A stretch of DNA of 32,334 nt, taken from positions 18,046 to 50,379 of the forward strand of contig QHBV01000251.1 of assembly GCA_003244035.1 (NCBI GenBank). The letters are read 5' to 3'. Every line of letters begins with the position of its first letter. The stretch's first letter is position 1. The stretch is from Solirubrobacterales bacterium (GTDB taxonomy: Bacteria > Actinomycetota > Thermoleophilia > Solirubrobacterales > Solirubrobacteraceae). The notes under the pieces are model-generated. The model was not told the DNA's origin. It ran no database searches and saw only the letters and a list, made by a program, of their open reading frames with translations. Shown here one piece after another: positions 10,020 to 18,375 of the stretch. The translations under genes were made by a program, and so were the position numbers.

Positions 10020-10775
10020 TCACCCCGCCGGCGCTGAGAGCTCGACCCCGAACCGCTCCCGCAGGCCCTCATACCCCTCGTCGCTCACCCGCACGGCGCG
10101 GCTGTGCTCGGCGCGACTGACCCATCCGAGCTCGAACATTCGCGCCGTGAGCGCGGCTCCGAGCGATCCGGCGAGGTGGTGGCGCTGCTCGCTCCAGTCG
10201 ACGCAGTAGCGGATCAGCGGGCGACGCCGCGGCAGCGAGATGAGATCGATTCCGAAGTCGTGCAGCTGCTGGCTCCCACGCGCGGACAGCCGGTAGTCGA
10301 GATCGAAGCCGGGCGAGGCCAGGCGGTCCTCGCCGGCGGACCCGGGATCGAAGCTCCCGTCGCCACCGGTCAGCAGCCCGCGCTCCAGCAGCGCCGCCAT
10401 CAGCGCGGTGCCGAGCGTCCCGGCGAGGTGGTCGTAGCAGGTGCGGGCGAAGCGCACCGCCTGGGCCTTGGTGCCCTGCCGCAGCGAGCGCACGGGCACA
10501 GCGGGGGCCAGGCGGGCGAGCGTCTCGATCAGCTCGGCCACGGCCGGACCGGCGATCCGGAAGTACCGGTGGCGTCCGTGCTGCTCGACCGCCAGCAGGC
10601 CACCGTCGAGCAGCTTGCCCAGGTGCGCGCTGGCGGTCGACGCCGCCACCCCCGCCTCGTCCGCGAGCACGCTGGCGGGCAGCGCGCGGCCGTCGCCGAG
10701 CGCGAGCAGGACCCGCGCCCGCGCCGGGTCGGCGACCAGCCCGCCGATGCTCGCGATGTCGACGTCGCCGTTCAC
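10020..10775 (-). CDS. ArsR-type winged-helix regulator with duplicated C-terminal C-x-D...HLAG motif
   Basis: GLVADPARARVLLALGDGRALPASVLADEAGVAASTASAHLGKLLDGGLLAVEQHGRHRYFRIAG is an ArsR HTH; C-terminal half has CYDHLAGTLGTALMAALLERG and CVDWSEQRHHLAGSLGAALTARMFELG. GTG start at 10775. Confidence 0.9.
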   Translation of the reverse strand: MNGDVDIASIGGLVADPARARVLLALGDGRALPASVLADEAGVAASTASAHLGKLLDGGLLAVEQHGRHRYFRIAGPAVAELIETLARLAPAVPVRSLRQGTKAQAVRFARTCYDHLAGTLGTALMAALLERGLLTGGDGSFDPGSAGEDRLASPGFDLDYRLSARGSQQLHDFGIDLISLPRRRPLIRYCVDWSEQRHHLAGSLGAALTARMFELGWVSRAEHSRAVRVSDEGYEGLRERFGVELSAPAG

Positions 10776-10792
10776 AGACGAGCACGCTAGTG

Positions 10793-10826
10793 CCGGAACA
10801 TTTCGCCCGCAAGCGAAATGTTCCGG
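10793..10826. promoter_or_regulatory. Perfect 14-bp inverted repeat, candidate ArsR-type operator in the divergent promoter
   Basis: CCGGAACATTTCGC-ccgcaa-GCGAAATGTTCCGG, in the 67-bp gap between divergent starts 10775(-) and 10843(+). Confidence 0.8.
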
Positions 10827-10842
10827 GAGCAGACTCCGAGAC

Positions 10843-12201
10843 ATGCGCAGGCACCTCTCGCTGCTGGCGATCTGCCTCGGCTACTTCATGGTGATCCTCG
10901 ACGCGACGATCGTGAACGTCGCGCTGCCGGCCGTGGGGCGCGACCTCGGCGGTGGCGTCAGCGCGCTGCAGTGGGTCGTCGATGCGTACACGGTGGTGTT
11001 CGCGGGGCTGCTGCTGAGCGCGGGGTCACTCGGCGACCGGACCGGGTCCCGACGGGTGTTCGGCGCGGGCTTAACGCTGTTCACGCTCGCCTCTGCGGCA
11101 TGCGGGCTGGCGCCGTCGGTGCCGGTGCTCGTCGCCGCCCGGGCCGCGCAGGGCGTCGGGGCTGCGCTGCTGGTGCCAAGCTCGCTGGCGCTGCTACGCG
11201 CCGCCTACCCGGACGCCGCGGAGCGAGCGCGCGCGGTGGGCGCCATGGGAGGGATCGCGGGGGTGGGCGCCGCCTCCGGCCCGATCCTCGGCGGCATCCT
11301 GGTCGGCCTGGTCGGCTGGCGGGCTGTGTTCGTCGTCAACCTCCCGGTCGGCCTGCTGGCGCTGTGGCTCGCTGGTCGTTACGTGCCCGCCGCCGCCGAG
11401 TCACTCGGCGGGGGCTGGGATCCACCCGGCCAGGTGCTCGGGATCCTCGCGCTGACGCTGCTGACGCTCGGCCTGATCGAGGGTGGCGCCGCCGGCTGGT
11501 CCTCGCCGCTGGCGCTGGCGCCGCTGCTCGCCTTCGCTCCGTGCCTGGCGCTGTTCGTGGCGAACGAAAGGAGGGTGCGCCAGCCGATGCTCCCGCCGTC
11601 GCTGTTTCGCAGTCGCACGTTCTCGGCCGCCACCTTCGTCGGCCTCGCGATCAACCTCGGCTTCTATGGCCAGCTGTTCGCGGTCAGCCTGTACTTCCAG
11701 CGCCTACGCGGCTTCTCTGCGCTCGATACCGGTTTCGCGCTGCTGCCTGAGGGCATCTTCGTGGGACTGTCCTCGATGCTCTCTGGCAGACTGATCGGGC
11801 GCGCCGGTCCCCGGCTGCCGATGCTGATCGGGCTGGTGTGCGGCGCCGCGGGCTTCGGCGGGCTGGTCGCGGCCGGTCGGGGGACGAGCTATTGGCTGCT
11901 CGTCGGACCGCTGGTGGCGGTCGGGTTCGGGATGGCGTTCACGATGCCCGCCGCGACGGCGGTGGTGATCGAGCTGGCGCCAGCGGAGCGGGCGGGAATC
12001 GCCTCCGGCGTGCTGATGGCAAGCCGCCAGGCCGGCGGCGCGGTCGGCGTCGCGCTGCTGGGGACGCTGCTCGCCTCGGGTCCGTTCGTGCCGGGCATGC
12101 ACGCGCCGATGGCGCTGTCGGCCGGCGCCTTCCTGCTGGGCGCGCTTGCCACCGCGCTGGCGGTGGAGCGGGTCCCGGTAAGGCATCATGGTCGTGAATG
12201 A
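10843..12201 (+). CDS. DHA2-type MFS transporter (14-TM-like drug exporter)
   Basis: MRRHLSLLAICLGYFMVILDATIVNVALPAVGRDLG, LQWVVDAYTVVFAGLLLSAGSLGDRTGSRRVF, GPILGGILVGLVGWRAVFVVNLPVG. ATG 10843. Confidence 0.92.
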   Translation: MRRHLSLLAICLGYFMVILDATIVNVALPAVGRDLGGGVSALQWVVDAYTVVFAGLLLSAGSLGDRTGSRRVFGAGLTLFTLASAACGLAPSVPVLVAARAAQGVGAALLVPSSLALLRAAYPDAAERARAVGAMGGIAGVGAASGPILGGILVGLVGWRAVFVVNLPVGLLALWLAGRYVPAAAESLGGGWDPPGQVLGILALTLLTLGLIEGGAAGWSSPLALAPLLAFAPCLALFVANERRVRQPMLPPSLFRSRTFSAATFVGLAINLGFYGQLFAVSLYFQRLRGFSALDTGFALLPEGIFVGLSSMLSGRLIGRAGPRLPMLIGLVCGAAGFGGLVAAGRGTSYWLLVGPLVAVGFGMAFTMPAATAVVIELAPAERAGIASGVLMASRQAGGAVGVALLGTLLASGPFVPGMHAPMALSAGAFLLGALATALAVERVPVRHHGRE

Positions 12202-14063
12202 GCTCCGTACATGGATTCGCTGCTGCCCACGGCGCATCGCCCGGCACGACCCGTGGCCTGAGGAGCTCCGGCGGCAAGCGGCCGCCGCCGCTGATGGACC
12301 CGACCCGGGAGCGCGATCGCCGGCGGATCCTGCGGCTCTTCGCCCCCTACAAGGCGCGGCTCGCCGCCGTGCTGGCGCTGATCATCTTCGGGTCCGGCCT
12401 CAGCATGATCTCCCCGTTCCTGGTCAGGGACGCGCTCAACGACGGGATCCTCAAGCACGAGACGACGCTCCTGGCCGAAGTGGTGCTGGGGATGATCGCG
12501 ATCGCCATCGTCACCGCGGCGCTCAGCGTGTGGCAGACCTACGTCTCGAACGTGGTCGGCCAGCGCGTGATGCACGACCTCCGCGCCGCCGTCTACCGGC
12601 GCCTGCAGCGGATGTCGCTGGCCTTCTTCACGCGCACGCGAACCGGCGAGGTGCAGTCGCGGATCGCCAACGACATCGGCGGCCTCGACAACGTCGTGAC
12701 CACGACGGCCACCTCGATTGCCCAGAACAGCACCACGGTGATCGCGGCGATCGTCGCCATGTGCCTGCTCGACTGGCGCCTCGCGGCGATCTCGCTCGCC
12801 TTCGTGCCCCTGTTCGTGTACCTCACCCGGCGCGTGGGCAAGGCCCGGCGAAAGATCACCACCGAGCAGCAGCGGCGGCTGGCGAATCTGTCGGCACTGG
12901 TCGCCGAATCGCTGTCAGTGTCGGGGATCATGCTCGGAAAGACGATGGGTCGCGGCCACGACCTGGCCGACCGCTTCACCGGCGAGTCCAAAGACGTCGC
13001 CGACCTCGAGGTCCGCTCGCGGATGGCCGGGCGCTGGGTGATGTCCTCGATCCAGATGACGTTCGCGATCCAGCCGGCGATCATCTACTGGCTCGCGGGC
13101 CAGAGCTTCCTCGGGCATTCGATCACGGTGGGAACCGTGGTGGCCTTCGCGACCCTGCAGACCCGGCTGCTGTTTCCGATCCAGTCGCTCCTCGGCGTCG
13201 GCGCCGATGTCCAGGCGTCGATGGCCCTGTTCGACCGGATCTTCGAGTACCTCGACCTCCCGGTGGACATCGTCGAGGCCGAGCACCCGGTGCAGCTGCG
13301 CGCCGAGGAGATGCTCGGCGAGGTGCGCTTCGAGGCCGTCTCGTTCAGGTACGCCCCCGAGCAGGAGGCTTGGACCCTCGCCGACATCGACCTGGTGATC
13401 CCGGCGGGGACGCGGACGGCGGTGGTGGGGGAGACGGGCGCCGGCAAGACCACGCTCGGGTATCTGGTTGCGCGGCTGTACGAGCCGCAGGCCGGGCGGG
13501 TGACGATCGACGGGGTCGACGTGCGCGAGGCGTCGCTGGCGTCCCTGGCCGCGACCGTCGGCGTGGTCTCCCAGGAGACCTATCTGTTCCATGCGAGCGT
13601 GCGCGAGAACCTGCGCTTTGCCCGCCCGGACGCGACCGATGCCGAGGTCGAGGAGGCCGCCCGCAGCGCCCGCATCCACGAGTTGATCGCGTCGCTGCCG
13701 GACGGCTACGACACGATCGTGGGCGAGCGCGGCTACCGCTTCTCGGGCGGGGAGAAGCAGCGGATGGCGATCGCGCGGACGATCCTGCGCAATCCCCCGG
13801 TGCTCGTGCTCGACGAGGCGACGAGCTCGCTCGACACGCAGACCGAGGCGGCCGTGCAGGCGTCGCTCGAGCGCCTGGCCCAGGGCCGGACGACGCTCAC
13901 GATCGCCCACCGCCTCTCGACCGTTCGCGACGCCGACCAGATCGTGGTGCTCGACCAGGGCAGGCTCGTGGAGCGTGGCACCCACGAGGAGCTGCTCGAG
14001 CGTGGCGGGTCGTATGCCGCGCTGGTGGCGCGGGATGTGACCGAGGAGAGGGTGGGCGGGTAG
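12198..14063 (+). CDS. ABC transporter, fused permease/ATP-binding exporter (ABCB type)
   Basis: TM domain plus Walker A GETGAGKTT, signature FSGGEKQRMAIAR, Walker B PVLVLDEATSSLD, H-loop TIAHRLSTV. ATGA overlap with MFS; alternative ATG at 12294. Confidence 0.93.
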   Translation: MSSVHGFAAAHGASPGTTRGLRSSGGKRPPPLMDPTRERDRRRILRLFAPYKARLAAVLALIIFGSGLSMISPFLVRDALNDGILKHETTLLAEVVLGMIAIAIVTAALSVWQTYVSNVVGQRVMHDLRAAVYRRLQRMSLAFFTRTRTGEVQSRIANDIGGLDNVVTTTATSIAQNSTTVIAAIVAMCLLDWRLAAISLAFVPLFVYLTRRVGKARRKITTEQQRRLANLSALVAESLSVSGIMLGKTMGRGHDLADRFTGESKDVADLEVRSRMAGRWVMSSIQMTFAIQPAIIYWLAGQSFLGHSITVGTVVAFATLQTRLLFPIQSLLGVGADVQASMALFDRIFEYLDLPVDIVEAEHPVQLRAEEMLGEVRFEAVSFRYAPEQEAWTLADIDLVIPAGTRTAVVGETGAGKTTLGYLVARLYEPQAGRVTIDGVDVREASLASLAATVGVVSQETYLFHASVRENLRFARPDATDAEVEEAARSARIHELIASLPDGYDTIVGERGYRFSGGEKQRMAIARTILRNPPVLVLDEATSSLDTQTEAAVQASLERLAQGRTTLTIAHRLSTVRDADQIVVLDQGRLVERGTHEELLERGGSYAALVARDVTEERVGG

Positions 14064-14067
14064 CGGC

Positions 14068-14830
14068 CTAGGCGGCCGGCATGGCTTCGATCAGCCTCGC
14101 GAGCTTGGCGGGCGTGCCGTGCTCGGGCAGCGGCGAGTACAGGATCAGCCGCTGCTCGGAGCTCTCGTCGGGGTGGAGCACAGCATGCTCGAACACGAGC
14201 ATCCCCTCGACCGGATGCCGCAGCTCCTTGCGCCCTGCGGTGGCCCGCTCGACCTCGTGACGCTTCCACGCCCTGCAGAACTCGGGGCTGGACTTCCGCA
14301 GCGCCTGGACTAGCTCGTCGAACGACGGGTCGCCGAGATGGCGCGCGCTATCGGCGCGTAGCTTGGCGGCGCACAGCCGGGCGCTGCGCTCCCAGTCGGT
14401 GAACATCTCGCGGCGGGTGGGATCCATGAACGTCAGCCACACGTGATTACGGATCGCTGGTGGGATCGAGTCGAGATCTCCGAACAGGGCGCACGCGGCG
14501 CGGTTGTAGGCGAGGTAGTCCCAGCGGCGCCCGAGCACGAACGCTGGATTGGGACCCAGCTTCTCGATCACCCGGCGCAGCGTGGCAGGACACCTGCTCG
14601 GCCGGTGCCCTGCAAGCCGGCGCCTCCTCGCCGCGCCCGAGCAGGATCAGGTGCACGCGCTCGGCCGGTGTCAGCCGCAGCGCGCGCGCGAGCGCTTCGA
14701 GCACGTCCAGCGACGCGCGCACGTCGCGACCCTGCTCGAGCCACGTGTACCAGGTGGTCCCGACGCCCGCGAGCTCCTCGCGCCGGCGGCTGCCGTTGCC
14801 GCTCCGCGCCCGTGGCGTGGTTGGTGCGGT
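14068..14830 (-). pseudogene. MmyB-type XRE regulator, frameshifted and N-terminally truncated
   Basis: HTH part RRREELAGVGTTWYTWLEQGRDVRASLDVLEALARALRLTPAERVHLILLG lies in a different minus-strand frame from the ligand-binding part (LRR)VIEKLGPNPAFVLGRRWDYLAYNRAACALFGDL...NHVWLTFMDPTRREMFTDWE. Frame break near 14575-14590. Confidence 0.75.
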
Positions 14831-14868
14831 TGGCGTCGGTGTGACGGCGGCCGCGTCTCCGAGCGGCA

Positions 14869-15181
14869 CGTCGACGTGACCGGTGCGCTGCTCGTGACCG
14901 CCGGGCTCGCGGGGTTGACCTATGCGATCGTTCGCACCGGCGCGCTCGGGTGGGTCGCCCCCGGGGTGCTCATCCCGGCCGCGCTCGGGAGCCTGCACGC
15001 GCTGACCGACGGATTCGCGCTGGCGTTCGGCATCGGTGCGCTGTTCACGATCGCCGGGGCGCTCGCGGCGGTCGCGCTGCTGCGGCCGCGGGCAGAGACC
15101 GTCGTGAGCGAACCCGTTGCCCATCTGCCAGCCGCCCCCGAGCCCGCGCGCGACCGCGAGGCCGAGGCCCTTGCGGCTTGA
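14869..15181 (+). pseudogene. DHA2 MFS transporter fragment with internal deletion
   Basis: VDVTGALLVTAGLAGLTYAIVRTGALGWV (a central TM segment in DHA2 proteins) runs directly into HALTDGFALAFGIGALFTIAGALAAVALLRPRA (C-terminal segment). N-terminal half absent. Confidence 0.7.
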
Positions 15182-15214
15182 GCGATTGCCCGAGCAGCGT
15201 GGCACTACGATCAC

Positions 15215-15676
15215 GTGATGACCGCCCATAGCGCCGGCATCGTGCTGCACCGCGAGCGTGGAAGCGGGCTCGAGGTTCTGCTGGTCCATCCCGGTGGTCC
15301 CCTGTGGGCCCGGCGGGACCTCGGAGCGTGGTCGATTCCGAAGGGCGAGTACGAACCGGGCGAGGACCCGCTCGCCGCCGCACGACGGGAGTTCGAGGAG
15401 GAGCTGGGCACGACCCCGCCGGGGGGCGAGGCGCTGGAGCTCGGCGAGGTGCGCCAGAAATCGGGCAAGCTGGTGCGGGCATGGGCGCTGGCCGGCGATC
15501 TCGACGCCGGCGCGATTCAGAGCAACACGTTCGAGCTCGAGTGGCCGCCGCGCTCGGGCACGACCCGCACGGTTCCCGAGGTCGACCGCGCTGAGTGGTT
15601 CACTCTCGAACGGGCTGTGGAGAAGATCAACCCCGCCCAGGCGACGTTGCTGGGACGGCTGCGGGAGCGCGTTTGA
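15215..15676 (+). CDS. NUDIX hydrolase
   Basis: Nudix-box-like GEYEPGEDPLAAARREFEEELG; WSIPKGEYEPGE. Start GTG 15215 or ATG 15218. Confidence 0.9.
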   Translation: MMTAHSAGIVLHRERGSGLEVLLVHPGGPLWARRDLGAWSIPKGEYEPGEDPLAAARREFEEELGTTPPGGEALELGEVRQKSGKLVRAWALAGDLDAGAIQSNTFELEWPPRSGTTRTVPEVDRAEWFTLERAVEKINPAQATLLGRLRERV

Positions 15677-16542
15677 TCGACGTCACCCTGTACACGGATC
15701 CGGCATGTCCGTGGGCGTACTCGGAGCGTCCCGCGTTGCGCGTCTTGCAGTGGCGCTACGGCGCGCAGCTGCGCTGGCGGCTCGTGGTGATCGGATTGAC
15801 CGAGGACGCCTCGCAGTACGAGGCGCGCGGATACACACCGCTGCGCGGCGCGCTCGGCCAGCTCGCCTTCCGCCGTTACGGGATGCCGTTCGCGCCGGCG
15901 CCCAAGGAGCGGGTGAGCGCTACGGCCCGCGCCTGCCGAGCGGTGGTCGCCACGCGTCTGGCCGCCCCCGGCAGCGAATGGGCGGTGCTCGACGCGCTGC
16001 AGCTCGCGAACTTCACGACGGCGCTGCTGCTCGACGACGACGAGCAGCTCGAAGCGGTCCTGGGCACCGTTGCGGGCATCGATGCCGTGCGGATCGTCTC
16101 CACGCTTGACTCCCCCGAGGTGACCGGCGCCTACGAGCGCGATCGCGCGCAGGCGCGCACCGCTGCCGGGTCTGCCGCCGAGCTGCAGGGCAAGACCGCC
16201 GGTACGGATGGGAAAGTGCGCTTCACCGCGCCGTCGATGATCTTCGAGCGGGGAGGGACGCGTCTGGTTGCCGGCGGCTTTCAGCCGGTCGAGGCCTACG
16301 ACGTGCTGGTCGCAAACCTCGACCCGACGCTCGAGCGCCGGCCCCCGCCCGAGAACGCCGCACCGCTGCTGGCGTGCTTCGCCGGCGGGCTCACGACTCA
16401 GGAGGTCGCCGCCCTCATGACATCGGGCAACGATGCCCCCGACCGCGGCGCGACCGAGGCCGCCCTGCTCGAGCTCATGGCGGCAGGCGAGGCGGTCCGT
16501 GACGCGATCGGCGACGATGCACTGTGGAAACCGGCTCGATAG
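15673..16542 (+). CDS. DsbA-family / 2-hydroxychromene-2-carboxylate isomerase-like protein
   Basis: VTLYTDPACPWAYSERPALRVLQWRYG...LRWRLVVIGLTED. TTG start overlapping the NUDIX stop (TTGA). Confidence 0.75.
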   Translation: MIDVTLYTDPACPWAYSERPALRVLQWRYGAQLRWRLVVIGLTEDASQYEARGYTPLRGALGQLAFRRYGMPFAPAPKERVSATARACRAVVATRLAAPGSEWAVLDALQLANFTTALLLDDDEQLEAVLGTVAGIDAVRIVSTLDSPEVTGAYERDRAQARTAAGSAAELQGKTAGTDGKVRFTAPSMIFERGGTRLVAGGFQPVEAYDVLVANLDPTLERRPPPENAAPLLACFAGGLTTQEVAALMTSGNDAPDRGATEAALLELMAAGEAVRDAIGDDALWKPAR

Positions 16543-16551
16543 CCTGGCGGC

Positions 16552-16929
16552 GTGGACAGTGGACGCTGCGTCCAGGCCCTAGTCGCCCTGCGCTGCGCGA
16601 TCGGGGCCGGCGCCTGGCTGGCGCCGCGGCGCTCCGGCCGGGCCTTCGGGCTCGATCCTGGCGCCAATCCCCAGGCGCCCTACCTCGTCCGGCTGTTCGC
16701 GGTCAGGGACGCTGCGCTGGGGTACGGCCTCGGGACCAGCGACGAGGGTCGGCGAGTGTGGTGGCTGCGGATCGGGATCGCGTGTGACTTCGCCGACGCC
16801 GTCGCGGGAGTGCTCGCGGGGCGTCGCGGCGAGCTGGGGGGACCGGCAACGGTGCTGGTGAGCACCGCCGCGCTCGGGGCGGTCGCGCTCGGGGTTACGG
16901 CGCTGCGGAGCGAGCAGTCGGTGGCATGA
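16552..16929 (+). CDS. Small membrane protein (DUF4267-like)
   Basis: ALRCAIGAGAWLAPRRSGRAFGLDP...PYLVRLFAVRDAALGYGLG pattern; GTG start. Confidence 0.65.
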   Translation: MDSGRCVQALVALRCAIGAGAWLAPRRSGRAFGLDPGANPQAPYLVRLFAVRDAALGYGLGTSDEGRRVWWLRIGIACDFADAVAGVLAGRRGELGGPATVLVSTAALGAVALGVTALRSEQSVA

Positions 16930-16933
16930 ACAA

Positions 16934-16955
16934 GGGCGGGGCGCATGCCCCGCCC
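16934..16955. terminator. Putative bidirectional terminator hairpin between convergent genes
   Basis: GGGCGGGGC-gcat-GCCCCGCCC perfect 9-bp stem, lying between stop 16929(+) and stop 16971(-). Confidence 0.7.
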
Positions 16956-16970
16956 GCGATCATTTATCGG

Positions 16971-17924
16971 CTACGGCCGGATCGCCGCGGCCAGCTCTGC
17001 GGGACGGCGCGCCTGCACCGCGTCCGTCTGTGCGCGCCAAGCCCTCCAGTAGCGATGCATGCGACGCAGGAACGCCTTTGGGCTTTCGGCATAGAGCCGG
17101 TCCGCCAAGAAGAACGCGTCGCTCTGGAGCTCCTCTCTGCGGTGGTCGATCGCCCCGACCAGAGCATCGGCGTCGACCGGGACCTGCCCGGCCTTTCCGG
17201 TCAGGGATCCGCGGAGGACCGCGAGATCGTGGTCATCTCCAAGTAGGTTTGAGAGATGGTGCGCATCCCGCGCAAAGCCCCGCATCGCCTGCGGTGCGAT
17301 CGGCTCCAGCAGGCGAACGTGGTACCAGAGATCCTTGGCGCGCTTGCGCCAGTCGTGGAGGTTCTCGACCGTTGGCTCGCTGCGGGCGCGCTTGCCGGCG
17401 TTGCGACCCTGCCGGTAGCCGCGCAGCAGGCCATTCTTGACTCCGGACCATCCGCCTCGTTCCAGGCCCCAGTCGTCGATCCGCAGCCGCGCGGAGCGGA
17501 GCTGGTCGACCACCGCCTCGGTGGAGCGTGTCTCGGTCAACGCGAGTCTTGTGGCTGCTCGCTCCCGCTCCAGGCGCTTGCGAACCGCTGAGAACGTGCG
17601 CTTTGGCACCTGTCCGGCGTAGCGTTCTGCAAGCTCGTCCAGCGCCTGGATCATCACGTCGGCGTCGCGGCTGGCCCCTAAGCTACGGGCCGCCTCGCGG
17701 AACCGAGCATTCTCGTGCCGGCGCTCCTCGCCTCGGAAGGTGCCCCTCCCGAGGCGCAGCAGTGAGCGTTCCTGCTTGAGCGACTTCCGGGCCTCGTGAA
17801 CGGCCTTGACCGGATCGACCCGGACCCCGTCGGTGAGCTCTTCGATCGCTCGATCCAGCTGCTCGCGGGCGCATCGACGAAGTCCAGGACGCAGTCCTTC
17901 GCCGTCATCGAGTTGATACGCCAT
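16971..17924 (-). CDS. CHAD domain protein
   Basis: VKAVHEARKSLKQERSLLRLGRGTF, SLGASRDADVMIQALDEL, ENLHDWRKRAKDLWYHVRLLEP, LSNLLGDDHDLAVL: conserved His-rich helices of CHAD. ATG at 17924. Confidence 0.92.
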   Translation of the reverse strand: MAYQLDDGEGLRPGLRRCAREQLDRAIEELTDGVRVDPVKAVHEARKSLKQERSLLRLGRGTFRGEERRHENARFREAARSLGASRDADVMIQALDELAERYAGQVPKRTFSAVRKRLERERAATRLALTETRSTEAVVDQLRSARLRIDDWGLERGGWSGVKNGLLRGYRQGRNAGKRARSEPTVENLHDWRKRAKDLWYHVRLLEPIAPQAMRGFARDAHHLSNLLGDDHDLAVLRGSLTGKAGQVPVDADALVGAIDHRREELQSDAFFLADRLYAESPKAFLRRMHRYWRAWRAQTDAVQARRPAELAAAIRP

Positions 17925-18005
17925 AGGTTCCGTCCTTCTGTCGTATTGCCAATCAGATCGGTGGTACCCACTGTGATCGACGGCCAATCCCCGTAGACTC
18001 CCCGG

Positions 18006-18341
18006 ATGCCCAGCCCGCTGGTCAATCGCGCGATTGGAGCCGCCGCCCACCGCATTCCGGGTCTCAGCCGGCTGCCGGTGATGAGGCTGCTCGCGCTCGG
18101 CGAGGTAGTGCTGCTCGCCCGCGAGCACGTCGTCAAGCTCGAGCCCGGAGAACGGCGGCGGCTGGTCGAGCTCGTCCGCCGCGGCCGCGGCCGCCCTCGC
18201 AACTTATCGTCCGAAGAGCGGACCGAGCTCTCGAGGTTGATCGCCAAGACAGACCCGCGGCTGTTCGCCGGACTGGTCGCCGACAAGCTCTCTCCGGTGC
18301 GGCTGCCGCGGCGGGTCGTTCGGGGCCCCCGTAGGCGCTGA
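18006..18341 (+). CDS. Small hypothetical protein
   Basis: MPSPLVNRAIGAAAHRIPGLSRLPVMRLLALGEVVLLAREHVVKLEPGERRRLVELVRRGRGRPRNLSSEERTELSRLIAK; plausible basic, helical protein in a clean intergenic setting. Confidence 0.65.
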   Translation: MPSPLVNRAIGAAAHRIPGLSRLPVMRLLALGEVVLLAREHVVKLEPGERRRLVELVRRGRGRPRNLSSEERTELSRLIAKTDPRLFAGLVADKLSPVRLPRRVVRGPRRR

Positions 18342-18375
18342 ACGACCAGGCCACGAGGGCACACCGCGGACGGCC

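Noticed and set aside
12188-14071. 627-aa plus-strand ORF in alternative frame
   Set aside because: Overlaps the ABC exporter frame (12198-14063), which contains all ABC motifs; the alternative frame is Arg/Asp/Gly-rich noise.
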